Shown here piece after piece: positions 21,376 to 32,545 of a stretch of 64,000 nt of DNA; position 1 is the first letter of the stretch, and each line of letters starts with the position of its first letter. A program made the position numbers and the translations under genes. The notes under the pieces are model-generated. The model did no database searches and was not told where the DNA came from. It saw nothing but the letters and a program-made list of their open reading frames with translations. Source of the DNA: Ceratopteris richardii (taxonomy: Eukaryota > Streptophyta > Polypodiopsida > Polypodiales > Pteridaceae); contig CM035412.1 in the NCBI GenBank assembly GCA_020310875.1, positions 133,654,773 to 133,718,772 of the forward strand, in the 5' to 3' direction.

Positions 21376-21757
21376 GAGGCAAATGGTAGATCTGACAGAA
21401 AATGGAAATTCTTACCTTTTGAGAGCTTCCTTGTTGTACAAGAGTCCTTTACCTGCAAAAAAAGTCATAAACACAGAAGCATGAACTCGCTCAAGAACTC
21501 TTGCACTCTCTCTCGCATGCAAAAATGAGGAAAATGGGGAGAATAGGTGGATATGGTGAATTTTTTGATTTTTTTGGAGTGGAAGAAGATGATGCAGGGG
21601 TGAAGAGGAAGTATAGGGGAGATGAAAAACACTAAATAATATGCAAAAACAACAACAAAAACTAAAATGAATTACCTTCCAATGCCAATTCTCGCTATAC
21701 TCTTACCATCAAGCATTCGTCGTAGAAATCGATCCCCGGCAACAACATTGAATTTGG
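21376..21757 (-). other. Gypsy-B leader, LTR-proximal part with primer-binding site
   Basis: Collinear with 62,830-63,203 of Gypsy-C. The minus-strand sequence next to the LTR includes GTTGTTGCCGGGGATCG (about 21,731-21,747), matching the Asp-tRNA type primer site TGGCGCCGTTGCCGGGGA in its second half; the first half is mutated. Confidence 0.75.
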
Positions 21758-22218
21758 TGTTGCTCTCAAGAACACTATTACAAGTTCAACCTAGCTCTAA
21801 TCTCTCCTCAACTCATACAAGCTAACCTCAAAGATGAGCTTTCTAGCTCTTTTTATAGTTTTTGACTAGTTTTAACCGGTTTCACATCTAGTGACCGACA
21901 TAGTTAAAACATACATTCTCGAGGGTTATTTAGAGGTCTAAACGAGATCTAAAAATAACCAAAATTGGTATGATCATTCTACCTAATCTCCTCAAGCTCA
22001 ACGACTCCTCAATTTGCACAAAATGCAGCTACTAAATACAAAATTGGGTGTTTTATGATACATATACTACAAAAGTGATGAGAATCACTATTTAGAGTTT
22101 TAAAGAAGTAATGTCAAGTATATTTCTTCGGAAAAAATGAGTGTTTGGCCCACCGCAACTTTTTGTAGTCCACTTCTACATACTTCCTCTATGTTGATGC
22201 CATTGGCTACTACCAACA
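21758..22218 (-). repeat. Gypsy-B 5' LTR
   Basis: 461 bp, plus-strand ends TGTTGCTCT and CTACCAACA. It aligns with the Gypsy-C LTR along its length but lacks about 200 bp that Gypsy-C has after the first nine bases. The minus-strand TATAAAAAG core promoter motif is preserved. To its right the sequence becomes Copia-a RNase H (CACACATACACACACTCAAC). Confidence 0.88.
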
Positions 22219-23420
22219 CACACATACACACACTCAACATTCGCTTTGAAAGCTACCCTATACTCAGCCTCGCACTTGGAAGTGGCCACAGTAGGCTGCT
22301 TCTTTCTCAACCAAGATATGCATGAGCTACCAAGCATGAAGCAAAAATCACTAGTGGACACATGAGTCTCATAGCAATTAGCCCACTCAAAATCAGAAAA
22401 AGCATGTAAATCTGGCGGTAGTGATCCCCCCTTGGGATAAAACAATCCAAGTAGCTAGGTACCACACAAGTAGCGAAAGATGCACTTAACTGCCTCCCAA
22501 TGCTTGACTCCTAGGCAATGCATAAACCTGCTCATCTATGAGACAACAAACTGAATATCTAGCCGAGTAATGCATAAGTAAATCAAGCATCCAAAAACTT
22601 GCTGGTACATAACAACATCAAATGCATCTTCAACATCATAAAGACTCAACCATAAACCTGTCTCCATAGGATTGGCAATGGGTTAACAGCCTTCAAGGCC
22701 AAAACATTGCAATAATGTGTTAATATATTTTGTTTGACATAAAGCTATTCTTCCATCAACTTGCATATAAAGTGAAATATGCCCAAATGATGCAAATGCC
22801 CAAATATGATGACATCTCAAATGAGACCGACATATCAGCCTTAAAATCAACAATATGCTTCTCATGAGGAGCAGTGAGCAGCATGTCATCAACATACACA
22901 ACAATGATCAGAAGCACATCACTAGCATGCTTAACATATAAGGTTCTCTCAGTTGGAATGTTCTCAAAACCATGTGAAATGAGGTAGGCATGTATCTTTT
23001 CATACCAAGCATGTGGTGCTTGCTTCAAACCATATAATGCCTTCTATAACCCACACACTTTGTTTTCATGCCCTTTTTGCACAAAGCCATAGGGCTGAAA
23101 ACATACACTTCTTCATGCAAGTCATCATTCAAAAGTGCAGTTTTAATGTCCAGCTGATGTACATTCCAACCATGATAAGCCAAGTTCACAAATGCTATGA
23201 ACAATAGTCATTTGGCATGTAGGAGCGAAGATCTCATCAAAATCAATGCCTCTTTCATGAGCATAACCCTTTGCACCAAGCCTAGCCTTATACCTATCAA
23301 TTGTTCTATCCAGATTACACTTCAGTTTATATACCCACTTAGTGCCAATGTCCTTCTTGCAAAGAGTCAAGTCACATAAAGACCAGGTATCATTTTTCAT
23401 AATAGCATCATATTATGATT
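22219..23420 (-). pseudogene. pol: Copia-a RT and RNase H
   Basis: Minus-strand copia pol with several breaks. RT pieces: KNDTWSLCDLTL and TKWVYKLKCN (23,143-23,400), MKQAPHAWYEKIHAYL and the active-site YVDD (22,756-23,028). RNase H pieces: FSDFEWANCYETHVSTS and SKCEAEYRVAFKANVECV (22,176-22,445). After VECV the coding sequence stops at the Gypsy-B LTR. It is the same family as Copia-b and Copia-c but is frame-broken; its 3' end presumably lies left of this window. Confidence 0.88.
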
Positions 23421-24560
23421 GCATAACAACCATCAAATTTTCATAAATTTGTGCTTCATCAAATCAAACATGCTCATTTTCATCACAGAGACTAGAGGCA
23501 GCCATAACATAGCAATCTAAGGCAAAAGAAGCACTATGAGAGCCAAAATGAGTACAATATAATAGAGGTGTATCTAATTTGCTATCACGCAAAGTCTGCA
23601 CAAACCATTTTGGCATAGTTTTTGCCTCCTCAATATCAGCTCTCTCATCAACAAGTGCATCATGTAAATCTACATCAGAAATGGAATGATATACATCAAC
23701 ACATGAAACCTGTAAATATAGAGAAGTTGCCTCATTAGGACCAGCACTAGACTGTCCACCTATAAAAAGAGGCAGCAAAGTATGATACATGTCTTTGGAG
23801 CTAACAAATGTCTCCTTAGTACATGAAAGTAATGCCTAAATAGCATCTTCCAAAAAAACAACACCATGGCTAACTAGAATGCATTTAGTCTGTGAATGAT
23901 ATAGATGATAGTCTTTGCTTTCTGAACTGTACCCAATAAAAATACATTTCACTACTTTATCATCCAATTTTCTACGTTGTTGTCCACGCATTAATGCAAA
24001 TTCCAAACAACCAAAAACACAGATGAGCAATAGATGGCTTACAACCATGCCAAGCCTCATATGGAGTGATAGACTACAATGCTTTAGTGGGATACCTACT
24101 AAGTACATACGCTGCACACATAATCGCCTCAAGCTAGAAACTATGTCGTAAAGCCTAAACCTTGACCACACATCGCACCATCTCCATGAGTGACATGTTC
24201 TTCCTTTCAATAAATCCATTCTATTGAGGTGTATATGGCAATGTACATTGATGTATTATCCCATGTTCAGCCAGAAATGCATTAAATTCAAAAGACATAT
24301 ATTCCCCCCCTCGATTCGAACGGAGGGTGCCCAAAAAAATCACAATGAAAGTCACGAAGTAAAGATAGTTCCCAAAAGAAGGTGTCTACATAGGATCATA
24401 GACATCAGTATGAACAAGTTGCAATTTTTTAGTAGCTTGAACTAAACCATTTTTTTGGGAAAGGGGAATGATATATTTTGCCCAAAATATAGCCTTCAAA
24501 TACATGTTTATGATGCCTCAAGCTTGGGCAAAGAGGACACCATTTTAGATTTCTTTAGGT
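23421..24560 (-). pseudogene. pol: Copia-a integrase and linker
   Basis: 23,464-23,790 is the integrase-RT linker (GGQSSAGPNEATS, YHSISDVDLHDALVDERADIEEAK) shared by Copia-b and Copia-c. 23,836-24,219 contains the end of integrase (DDKVVKCIFIGYSSESKDYHLY and the VSHGVVFLEDAI box). To 24,560 only fragments of the integrase core survive, with stops. Confidence 0.8.
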
Positions 24561-25030
24561 ATAGCAGATTAGCAAAATTCAATGACCAAAGCATGCATGC
24601 CAAAGCCTTCCATCTAGCATAGCCTGAGAATCATGTATTGCACATGCTGAATCATTCATAGATTTTTCATAGTCTATGAGCTTATACAACCCACAACATA
24701 AAATGTTAGAAGCAATAATCGCATCGCCATTTGATAGATCATGAACTGTATATATGTCATCAACAAATTTCACAACCAGGAGAATCTTGGCTAATGCAGA
24801 AACTAATAACAAAATTTTCTTGATCCCTGGCACAAATAAAGCATCTAACCATGTACTACCATCAATAGTAGTGAGAATGATCTTAGCAACTCCCATGATA
24901 GGATAAGAGGAGTTGTTGGCACATGTGACAGTATTCTCTGTAGGGGTAGGCTCCACTGAAGTGAAGAAACTCCCTACGAGGTAATATGTTTGGTTGCCCC
25001 ACTATCAAAGTACCAATCATCTGAGTCTAG
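24561..25030 (-). pseudogene. pol: Copia-a protease end and pre-integrase
   Basis: 24,579-24,956 reads TCANNSSYPIMGVAKI, LDALFVPGIKK, LSALAKIL-type motifs and RLWHACFGH, the end of protease and the pre-integrase domain. Upstream, about 24,960-25,030, the DSG region is present only in broken form. Confidence 0.8.
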
Positions 25031-26074
25031 TGTAGACATACACTATTCATGAGAAGATGAGTCAAAACTACGCATAGTAGCAAACTCCCATTCTTCATTC
25101 TGCACAAGATTAGCAGACTCTGTTTTCAATGTAGAGGCCTCTCCAACAACCATTCTAGCCTTTTTTTCTCTGCCTCTTTTGCAGCGAGTTTTGGACAATT
25201 ATTTATGACATGATCATTTCCTTTTACTTGAAAAACATTTTCTCCTTTTTTGTTTTCTTGTCATCTCTGTCTTCCTTCTTTGATTGTTTAGAATTAGTGG
25301 ATTTGTGCTTACTAGTAGAAGAGCTGCATTTACCTTTGCCCTTCTGACTAGCCAGAAAATCTTGATCTAAAACATGCACAATGGACCTGTTGTGCCTAAA
25401 TTGATCTTCTTGCAATAGAACATAGACTAACTCCTCAAATGGTAAGGCATTTGGATTGCCTTTCATCATCAAACAAAGAGTAGAAGCAAACCTCTAATAT
25501 GGATTGGGAAAAGCATTCAGATTAGTCTGCACAAGTGAAGTGTCAGGCAAGCCTTCATTAGCAAAAATTAATTATTTCTTCAAATCTTTGATCTTTGTCA
25601 AAAAACCATCCATGGAATCTCCTTCATTCATGTGCTCACTCTCCAGCTATTTTCGGAGTTAAGAAACACGAGCCTCATTCCTTGCCTCGTATAATGTGGT
25701 TAGTGTATCCCAAGCATCCTTAAACATTTTGGAAGAGCGAATGTGAGGAACAATGACACATTTCATAGACAAGGCTACCAATGCATATGCTTGAGCATCT
25801 CTGCCATCCCAATGAATTGGATCTGCAATAGTTGTAGCAAGAACCACAGCAGGAATAGGAACATGAAGAATATCGCCATCTTCAACGTTGTTTGCATCAC
25901 CTTCAACAACTCTGTTTGCAAGTGTAATAGGACATTTTTCAACACCCTACACAATATTCCACGGTCCTTTTGCAACCAATACATGACGCATCATATAAGC
26001 TGCAATGGGTAATTGGTACCATCCAACTTATCCTCAATAGCCAACATATTGAATACATCACTACTTTTAACCAT
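25031..26074 (-). pseudogene. gag: Copia-a gag
   Basis: The start codon fits 26,074 (MVKSSDVFNMLAIEDKLDG). Capsid pieces are HWDGRDAQAYALVALSMK, KDAWDTLTTLYEARNEARVS (25,659-25,847) and FEELVYVLLQEDQF (25,224-25,472), followed by a Lys/Ser-rich tail. The frame is broken several times. It is the same capsid as Copia-b. Confidence 0.82.
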
Positions 26075-26410
26075 GGCCACTGACTAAAATAGCCTAATGC
26101 AAAAAATGATTGTATCTCAAAAAGTTGAACAGAATACCTTGTTGAGTTGTGCTAAACCCATAACATACTTCAAGATGCTTATACTGACGAACCAAAACCT
26201 ATATATATCTTTGGCACAAAAAGCCAAAATTTCCTACATAAGCATTGTGATAGTGTGTTCAAAGGCCAAAATGAGCTTAGATCATGATTTCCACACCACA
26301 AAGCAAAAATGTTTTGATCTTCTAATCAACCTGATTATGATCACCAAATTTCAATCAATTATGAGACTATGGTTGGAGGGGTGTCGAGGAATCTACAGAT
26401 GAAGCGGTGA

Positions 26411-26653
26411 CCTGCTCTGATACCAATTGTTGGAGTTGGAGGTCTGTGAAAACACATGAACAAAAAAAGGAAGAATAATAAGCTTGGAGCACAACATAGA
26501 ATATTGAATGTATTAATAGAGAATGTACAAAGATACGTAGCCCATTAGGGTAATAGGCGTACATATAAGCAAGGGAAAAACCTCCTAAAGAGGGAAAAAA
26601 GTTCCCCGGTGGTCCTAGTGTGTTCATAACATCACTACCTAAATATATCAATA
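26411..26653 (-). mobile_element. Copia-a primer-binding site and 5' LTR
   Basis: The minus-strand TGGTATCAGAGCAGG (about 26,411-26,425) is the initiator-Met site. The LTR lies at 26,428-26,653 (226 bp), with plus-strand TGTTGGAGTTGG to ATATATCAATA. The Copia-c LTR ends ATATATCAACA, so the terminal CAACA has one mutation here. Confidence 0.85.
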
Positions 26654-27597
26654 GGTTTGTAGCTTTTTGTGTAGGTGCAATTTAATCTCTTCTTCTATTT
26701 TGAAAGAGTCTTTATAATTGTTGTCCATCTATGGTTCATGTGGGAGAGAAGATTCTATTTTCTCCACTTATGTGGCTGGTTTGTAGCTTTTTGTCTGATT
26801 ACATAGTACAATCTAATTTGTTCATCTATTCTGAAAGAGTTTTTATAGTCGATGTCCATCTAAGGATAGGATTCATATTGACAATGCTTGCTTATAGTCT
26901 TGTTTGTAAAAAAATGATTTTATCACAAGAGTCCTATTGTTGCACTTGTTTTGTAAGATTGTGTTTTTGCATTAGTTTTATCTTCAATGAATTTATTTAT
27001 AGAGTTATAGTTTTGTTTAGTCGGTTGTTAATTCTAGGTTTGGGTGAAATGGAACTTTTCTATATTATGTACACCAAGCAAGTTGCTGATTATAGTCATA
27101 AAGGATGGTTTTACGAGAGATTCTTGTGAGACCTTTTAAGTATCTAGCCTGAATCTACTATTGGAGTATCATAAACTCTATTGTGTATATTCAGTGATTT
27201 CCAACAAGGATTATTTATAACTTCTAGGTTTCATGTTCTTTTAGTCTAGTTTTTCAACTTTTTATCATTTTTCATGCTAGCATATCATTGTTTTTCATGA
27301 AAAGTATTGATAGGGCTTCATACTCACAAAGCTTTTGTTCTTGTCTATAAAAAATGATTTTATAACAAGAGTGTGATCGTTACACTTTTTTTGTAAGATT
27401 GTATTTTTGCATTAGTTTTATCTTCAATGAATTTATTTTAAGACTTATAGTTTTGTTTAGTTGGTTGTTAAATCAAGGTTAGGGTGAATTGGAACCTTTT
27501 GCTTTATGTACACCAAGCAAGTTGTTGATTGTACTATCATGAAGGATGGTTTTAAGAGAGATGCATGTGAGACCTTTCAAGTATTTAGCCTGAATCC
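26654..27597. repeat. Diverged direct repeats, no gene
   Basis: Two long direct repeats lie at 26,899-27,155 and 27,341-27,596 (about 257 bp each, roughly 85-90% alike), sharing TTTTGTAAGATTGT, CTTCAATGAATTTATTT and ACACCAAGCAAGTTG. A second pair (26,654-26,735 and 26,778-26,868) shares GTTTGTAGCTTTTTGT. This suggests an old dispersed or tandem segment of unknown class. The 132-codon frame at 26,731-27,129 is not supported, because its twin copy does not keep it open. Confidence 0.75.
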
Positions 27598-27608
27598 ATA
27601 AAAAATGA

Positions 27609-28806
27609 CCAACACCCAAATCAGACATAAGGCATTTGAGCTACTCATACTCAACAATTAGTATGAAAGTTGCCCTATACTCAACCTCACAACTAGAAGC
27701 GGCCACAGTAGGTTGCTTCTTGCTCAACCAAGATATACATGAGTTACCAAGCATGAAGCAAAAGTCACTAGTGAACACATGAGTGTCAGAGCAACCAGCC
27801 CACTCAGAGTCATAAAAGCATGTAAATCTAGTGGTAGTGATCCCCCATTGGGATTAAAAAATTCAAGTAGTTGGGTACCACTCAAGTATCCAAAGATGCG
27901 CTTAACCGCATGCCAATGCTTGACACTTGGGAAATGCATAAATCTGCTCATCTTTGAGACAAAAAACTCAACATCTAGATGAGTAATGCATAAGTAAATC
28001 AATCATCCAACAACTTGCTAATAGAGAACAATATCAAATGCATCTCCAGCATCATGAAGAGTCAGTTGTAAACTTGTCTCCATAGGAGTGGAAATAGGTT
28101 TACATTCTTCAAGGCAAAACATTGCAATAATGTGTCAATATATTTCATTTGACACAAAGCTATTCTGCCATCAACTTGCATAGACTAAATGCCCAAATAA
28201 TGATGCAAATGCCACAAATCAGACATCTCAAATGAGGCATGCAGATTAGCCTTAAAATTAGTAGTAGGCTTCTCATGAGAACCAGTGAGCAGCATGTCAT
28301 CAACATACAAAAAAATGATTAGAAGCACATCATTAGCATGCCTAACATATAAGGTGCTCTCAGTTGGAGTATTCTCAAACCATGTGCAGTTAGATAGGCA
28401 TGTAACTTTTCATACTAAGCACGTGGTGCTTGCTTCAAACCATATAATGCATTTTTCAATCTGCACACTTGGTTTTCATGCCCTTTCTGCAGAAAGCCAT
28501 CGGGCTAAAAAACATACACTTCATGCAAGTCACCATTCAAAAATGCAATTTTAATGTCCAACTGATGTACATTCAATACCATGATGAGTTGCAAGTGCAC
28601 AGATGCTATGAACAATAGTCATTCGGCATGTAGGTGCAAAGGTCTCATCAAAATCAATGCCCCTTTCCTACGCATAAGCCTTTGCAACAAGTGGATCCTT
28701 ATAAATGTCAATTGTTCTGTCATGCTTATGCTTTAGCTTGTACACCCACTTGGTGCCAATGGCCTTCTTACCAGGAGGCAAGTGACATAAAGACCATGTA
28801 CCATTT
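27609..28806 (-). pseudogene. pol: Copia-b RT and RNase H, truncated
   Basis: On the minus strand this matches Copia-c 37,880-39,080. RNase H (27,724-28,002) has CITHLDVEFFVSKMSRFMHFP and KRIFGYLSGTQLL. RT has many stops and small indels. The copy ends at about 27,609 within RNase H, and no 3' LTR follows, so the element is truncated on this side. Confidence 0.85.
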
Positions 28807-30060
28807 TCATGGTAGCATCATATTGTGATTGCATAATAGCCATCCAACTTTTAAAATTTTGTGCTTCATCAAGGAAGCAAGCTCATTCTCATCACTCAGA
28901 CTAAAGGCAACCATAACATAGAAATCGAATGCAAAAAAGGCACTATAAGAGCCTGAACAAGTATGATGTGACAAAGATGCATCTAATTTGATATCATGCA
29001 AAGTCTGCACCAGCCATTTTGGCATAGCTTTTGCCTCCTCAATATCAACTCTCTCATCAATAAGTGCATCATGTAAATCTACATAAAAAATAGAATGATC
29101 TACATCATCACATGAAACTTGTAAAGGTTGAGAAACTTCCTCATTAGGACCAGCACTCGACTGTCCACCCATAAAACGAGTCAGCAAAGTATCATACATA
29201 CCTTTGGAGCTAACTGATGTCTCATTAGTAAATGAAAGTAGCGGTTGAATAACATCTTCCACAAAAATAACATGAGGGCTAACCAAAATTGGTTTTTTCT
29301 GTGGATGAAACAAAACGATAGCCTTTTCTTTCAAACTTATACCCAACAAAAATACGTTTCACTGCTTCATCATCCAATTTCCTGCATTGTTGTTTAGGCA
29401 TTAATGCATATGCCAGACAACCAAAAACACGCAGGTGAGCAACAAATAGCTTACGACTATGCCAAGCCTCATATGGAGTGATAGACTACAATGCTTTAAT
29501 GGGATAACTGTTAAGTAAATATGTTGCACACATGACAACCTCAAGCAAGAAACTGTGGTAAAGCCTAACTCTTGACCATACACCTCATCATCTCCATGAG
29601 TGACTTGTTCTTTCATTCAGCAACTCCATTCTGTTGAGATATATATGGAACTATACATTGATGATTAATCCCACATTTAGCTAGAAATGCATTAAAGTTA
29701 GAAGACATATATTCCCACCTCAATTAGAACAAAGGGTGCCCATTTTACATGCTAACATATTTTCAACCAAAACCAAAAACTTTTTGAAGCACATAAACAC
29801 ATCGGACTTTTCTTTCAGTGGATATATCCATGCATGCCTAGAAAAATCATCAATAAAAGTCACGAAGTGAAGATAGTTTCCAAAAGAGGGTGTCTGCATA
29901 GGGCGACATACATCACTATGAACAAGCTACAATTTTTTAGTAGCTCAAACTGAACCATCTTTTGGAAAGGAGGAACACTACATTTTGCCAAAATAGAGCC
30001 TTCACATACATGTTTACCACGTGCCTCAAGTTTGGGCAGAGAGGACACCATTTCAGATTT
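28807..30060 (-). pseudogene. pol: Copia-b integrase and linker
   Basis: 28,807-29,349 carries the integrase-RT linker: VSPHVIFVEDVIQPLLS, SSAGPNEEVSQPLQVS, DLHDALIDERVDIEEAKAMPKW. The integrase core at 29,401-30,060 survives as scattered short pieces. Confidence 0.82.
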
Positions 30061-30555
30061 CTACAGGCATAGCAAACTAGCAAAATTGAGGTGACCAAAA
30101 CATGCATGCCAAAGCTTTGCATCTAACATAGCCTGAGAATCATGTACTACACATGCCAAATCATTCACAGATTTCTCATAGTCTATGAGCATATACAACC
30201 CACGACATAAAATGCTAGAAGCAATAATCATGTTTCCATTTGGATGATCATGAATTGTACATCTATTATCAATAAATTTCACAACCAAGCCAATCTTAGC
30301 AAAAGTTGAAAGTGATAACATATTCTTCTTGATCCTTGGCATAAATAAAGCATCCAAAAATGTAAAAGAACTACCATCAGCAGTAGTGAGAATGATCTTA
30401 CCAACTCCCATGACAGGATAAGAGGATTTGTTGGCACATGTGATAGTATTCCCCATAGGGGCACGCTTGAGTGCAATGAAGAAACTACACTGCAAGGTAA
30501 TATGTTTGGTTGCCCCATTATCAATGTACCAAGCATCTGACTCTATTGTAGACAT
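30061..30555 (-). pseudogene. pol: Copia-b protease and pre-integrase
   Basis: WYIDNGATKHIT has N where the catalytic triad normally has S (D-S-G to D-N-G), a single G-to-A change, so protease activity is doubtful even though the frame is open for 164 codons. LDALFMPRIKKNMLSLS and LWHACFGHLNFASL mark the protease end and the pre-integrase domain. Confidence 0.88.
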
Positions 30556-31595
30556 ACACTATTCAGGAGAAGATGGGTCAAAACTACAAACAATAGTAAA
30601 CACCCATTTTTCATTCTTCACTAGATTAGCAGACTCTATTTTTGGTGTAGAGGCCTCTGCAACAACCATTCAAGCCTCCTTTTTCTTTGCCTCTTTTGCA
30701 GCTAGTTTTGGATAATTCTTTATGACGTGATCATTTGCTTTACAGTACTTGCAAAACAATTTTTGGTTTTTTGTTCTCTTGTTGTCTCTATTATCTTTTT
30801 TTTATTCTGCAAAATTAGCAGATTTTTGTGTAGAAGAGCTCCATTTACTTTTTCCCTTTGAATAGACAAGAAAGCTTGATTTGCAACATGCATAATGGAC
30901 CTATTATGCCTAGACTACTATTCCTACAATAGAACAAAGAAAAACTCCTCAAATATTAAGGCATTTGGATTGTCTTTCATCATCAAACGAAGAGTAGAAG
31001 CAAAACTCTAGTATGAATTGAGAAAACCATTCAGAGCAATCTGCACAAGTGCACTGTGAGGCAAGACTTCATCAGCAAAAATTAATTGTTCCTTCAAATC
31101 TTTGATCTTTGTTAGAAAAATATCCATAGAATCACCTTCATTCATATGATCACTCTCCAATTTTTTTCGGAGGTAAGCAACACGAGCCTCATTCCTAGCT
31201 TGGTACAATGTGGTAAGTGTATCCCAAGCATCCTTAGTTGTTCTACAAGAGCGAATGTGAGGAATAGTGGCACGTTTGATAGAAAAGGATATCAATGCAT
31301 GTGCCTGACCATCTCTACCATCCCAAAATTTTTTCTCTGTAGCAGATGTAGTAGAAACCGCATCACGAACACGAATCTGCATAATATCAGCATCTGCGAC
31401 ACCTTCTGCATCAACTTTTGTACCTATATTTGCAGGCGTAATAGGAGGTTTTTCAACACCCTGCACAATATTCCATAGTCTTTTTGTGACCAATACATGA
31501 CGCATCATATAAGCCCACAATGGGTAATTCGTACCATCCAACTTATCCTCAAGAGCCAACCTACAAAATACATCCCTGCTTTCGGCCATGGCCAT
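30556..31595 (-). pseudogene. gag: Copia-b gag
   Basis: ATG at 31,595 opens MAMAESRDVFCRLALEDKLDGTNYPLW, and the frame runs 195 codons to 31,008 with the UBN2-type capsid (FWDGRDGQAHALISFSI, KDAWDTLTTLYQARNEARVAYL). The remainder to 30,556 (nucleocapsid) is broken; a CFAS/C-rich knuckle is only partly visible. Of the three family copies it keeps the best gag N-terminus. Confidence 0.88.
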
Positions 31596-31945
31596 TGACT
31601 AAAATACCATGATGCAAAAAAAATGACTATATCTAAAAAAGTTGAACAGAACTACCCTACTGAGTTGTGCTAAACCTGTAGCAGACTTCAAGAAGCTTAT
31701 ATTGATGAACCAAAAACTGTATATATCTTTTGCACAAAAGGATGAAATAGCCTACACAAGTGCTGCAGTAATGCATTCGAAGGCCAAAACAAGCTCAAAT
31801 CACGATTTTAGCACCACAAAGCAAAGCCCTTTTGATCTCCTAAACACCTTGAGTACGCTCACCAGATTTCATGGGGTTTTGAGATTCTAATTGGAGGGAT
31901 GATGAAGATTCCCTAGATGAGGCGGCGACCTTCTTTGATAACAAT

Positions 31946-32179
31946 TGTTGGAGTTCGAGGTTCACTGAAGCATGCGAACAACACAAGCAAGAAGAAGAAG
32001 AAGCTTGGAGAACAACACACAATACTAAATGTGTTACCACTAGAATGTACAAAGATAAGTAATCCATTAGGGCAATAGGCATATATACAATCCGAGGGGA
32101 AAAAACCTCCTAAAGAGGGAAAAAGGTGCCTCTGCAGTCCTAGTGTGTTCACACGCATCACGAACTAAATATATTAACA
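31946..32179 (-). repeat. Copia-b 5' LTR
   Basis: 234 bp, plus-strand TGTTGGAGTTCGAGG to TATTAACA. The primer site to the left is decayed (CTTTGATAACA instead of CTCTGATACCA). Confidence 0.85.
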
Positions 32180-32545
32180 AGATTTAGTGACTAGTATTAG
32201 TATTAGGACCTAGGTGTTATTTTAGCTCTCATTTTCATAAAAATTATAGATTAGTACCTTGTGTTACTTACATTCATCAATTTTAGACAGCTATAATTAT
32301 GTACTCTTTAGTTTTTTTACATGCCTAGGTTCTTATTTTCGTAACAATTATTGATTACTACCTTGCATTACTTACCTTCATTGATTTCACACAACTATAA
32401 TTATGTGCTCTTAAATTTGTTTATATGGCAAAGTTCTCATTTCATAAAAATTATTGATTAGTGCCATGCATAATTTACATTCATTGATTTAGACAGCTAT
32501 AATTATGTACTCTTTAATTTTTTTAAGTGTCTATTGATGCTTTGC
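32180..32545. repeat. 105-bp tandem repeat, three units
   Basis: Units start near 32,227, 32,332 and 32,437 and share TCATAAAAATTAT, CTTACATTCAT and CTATAATTATGTACTCTTTA. A fourth partial copy lies at 33,665-33,740 (ACATTCATCAATTTTAGACA). AT-rich; no gene. Confidence 0.8.
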
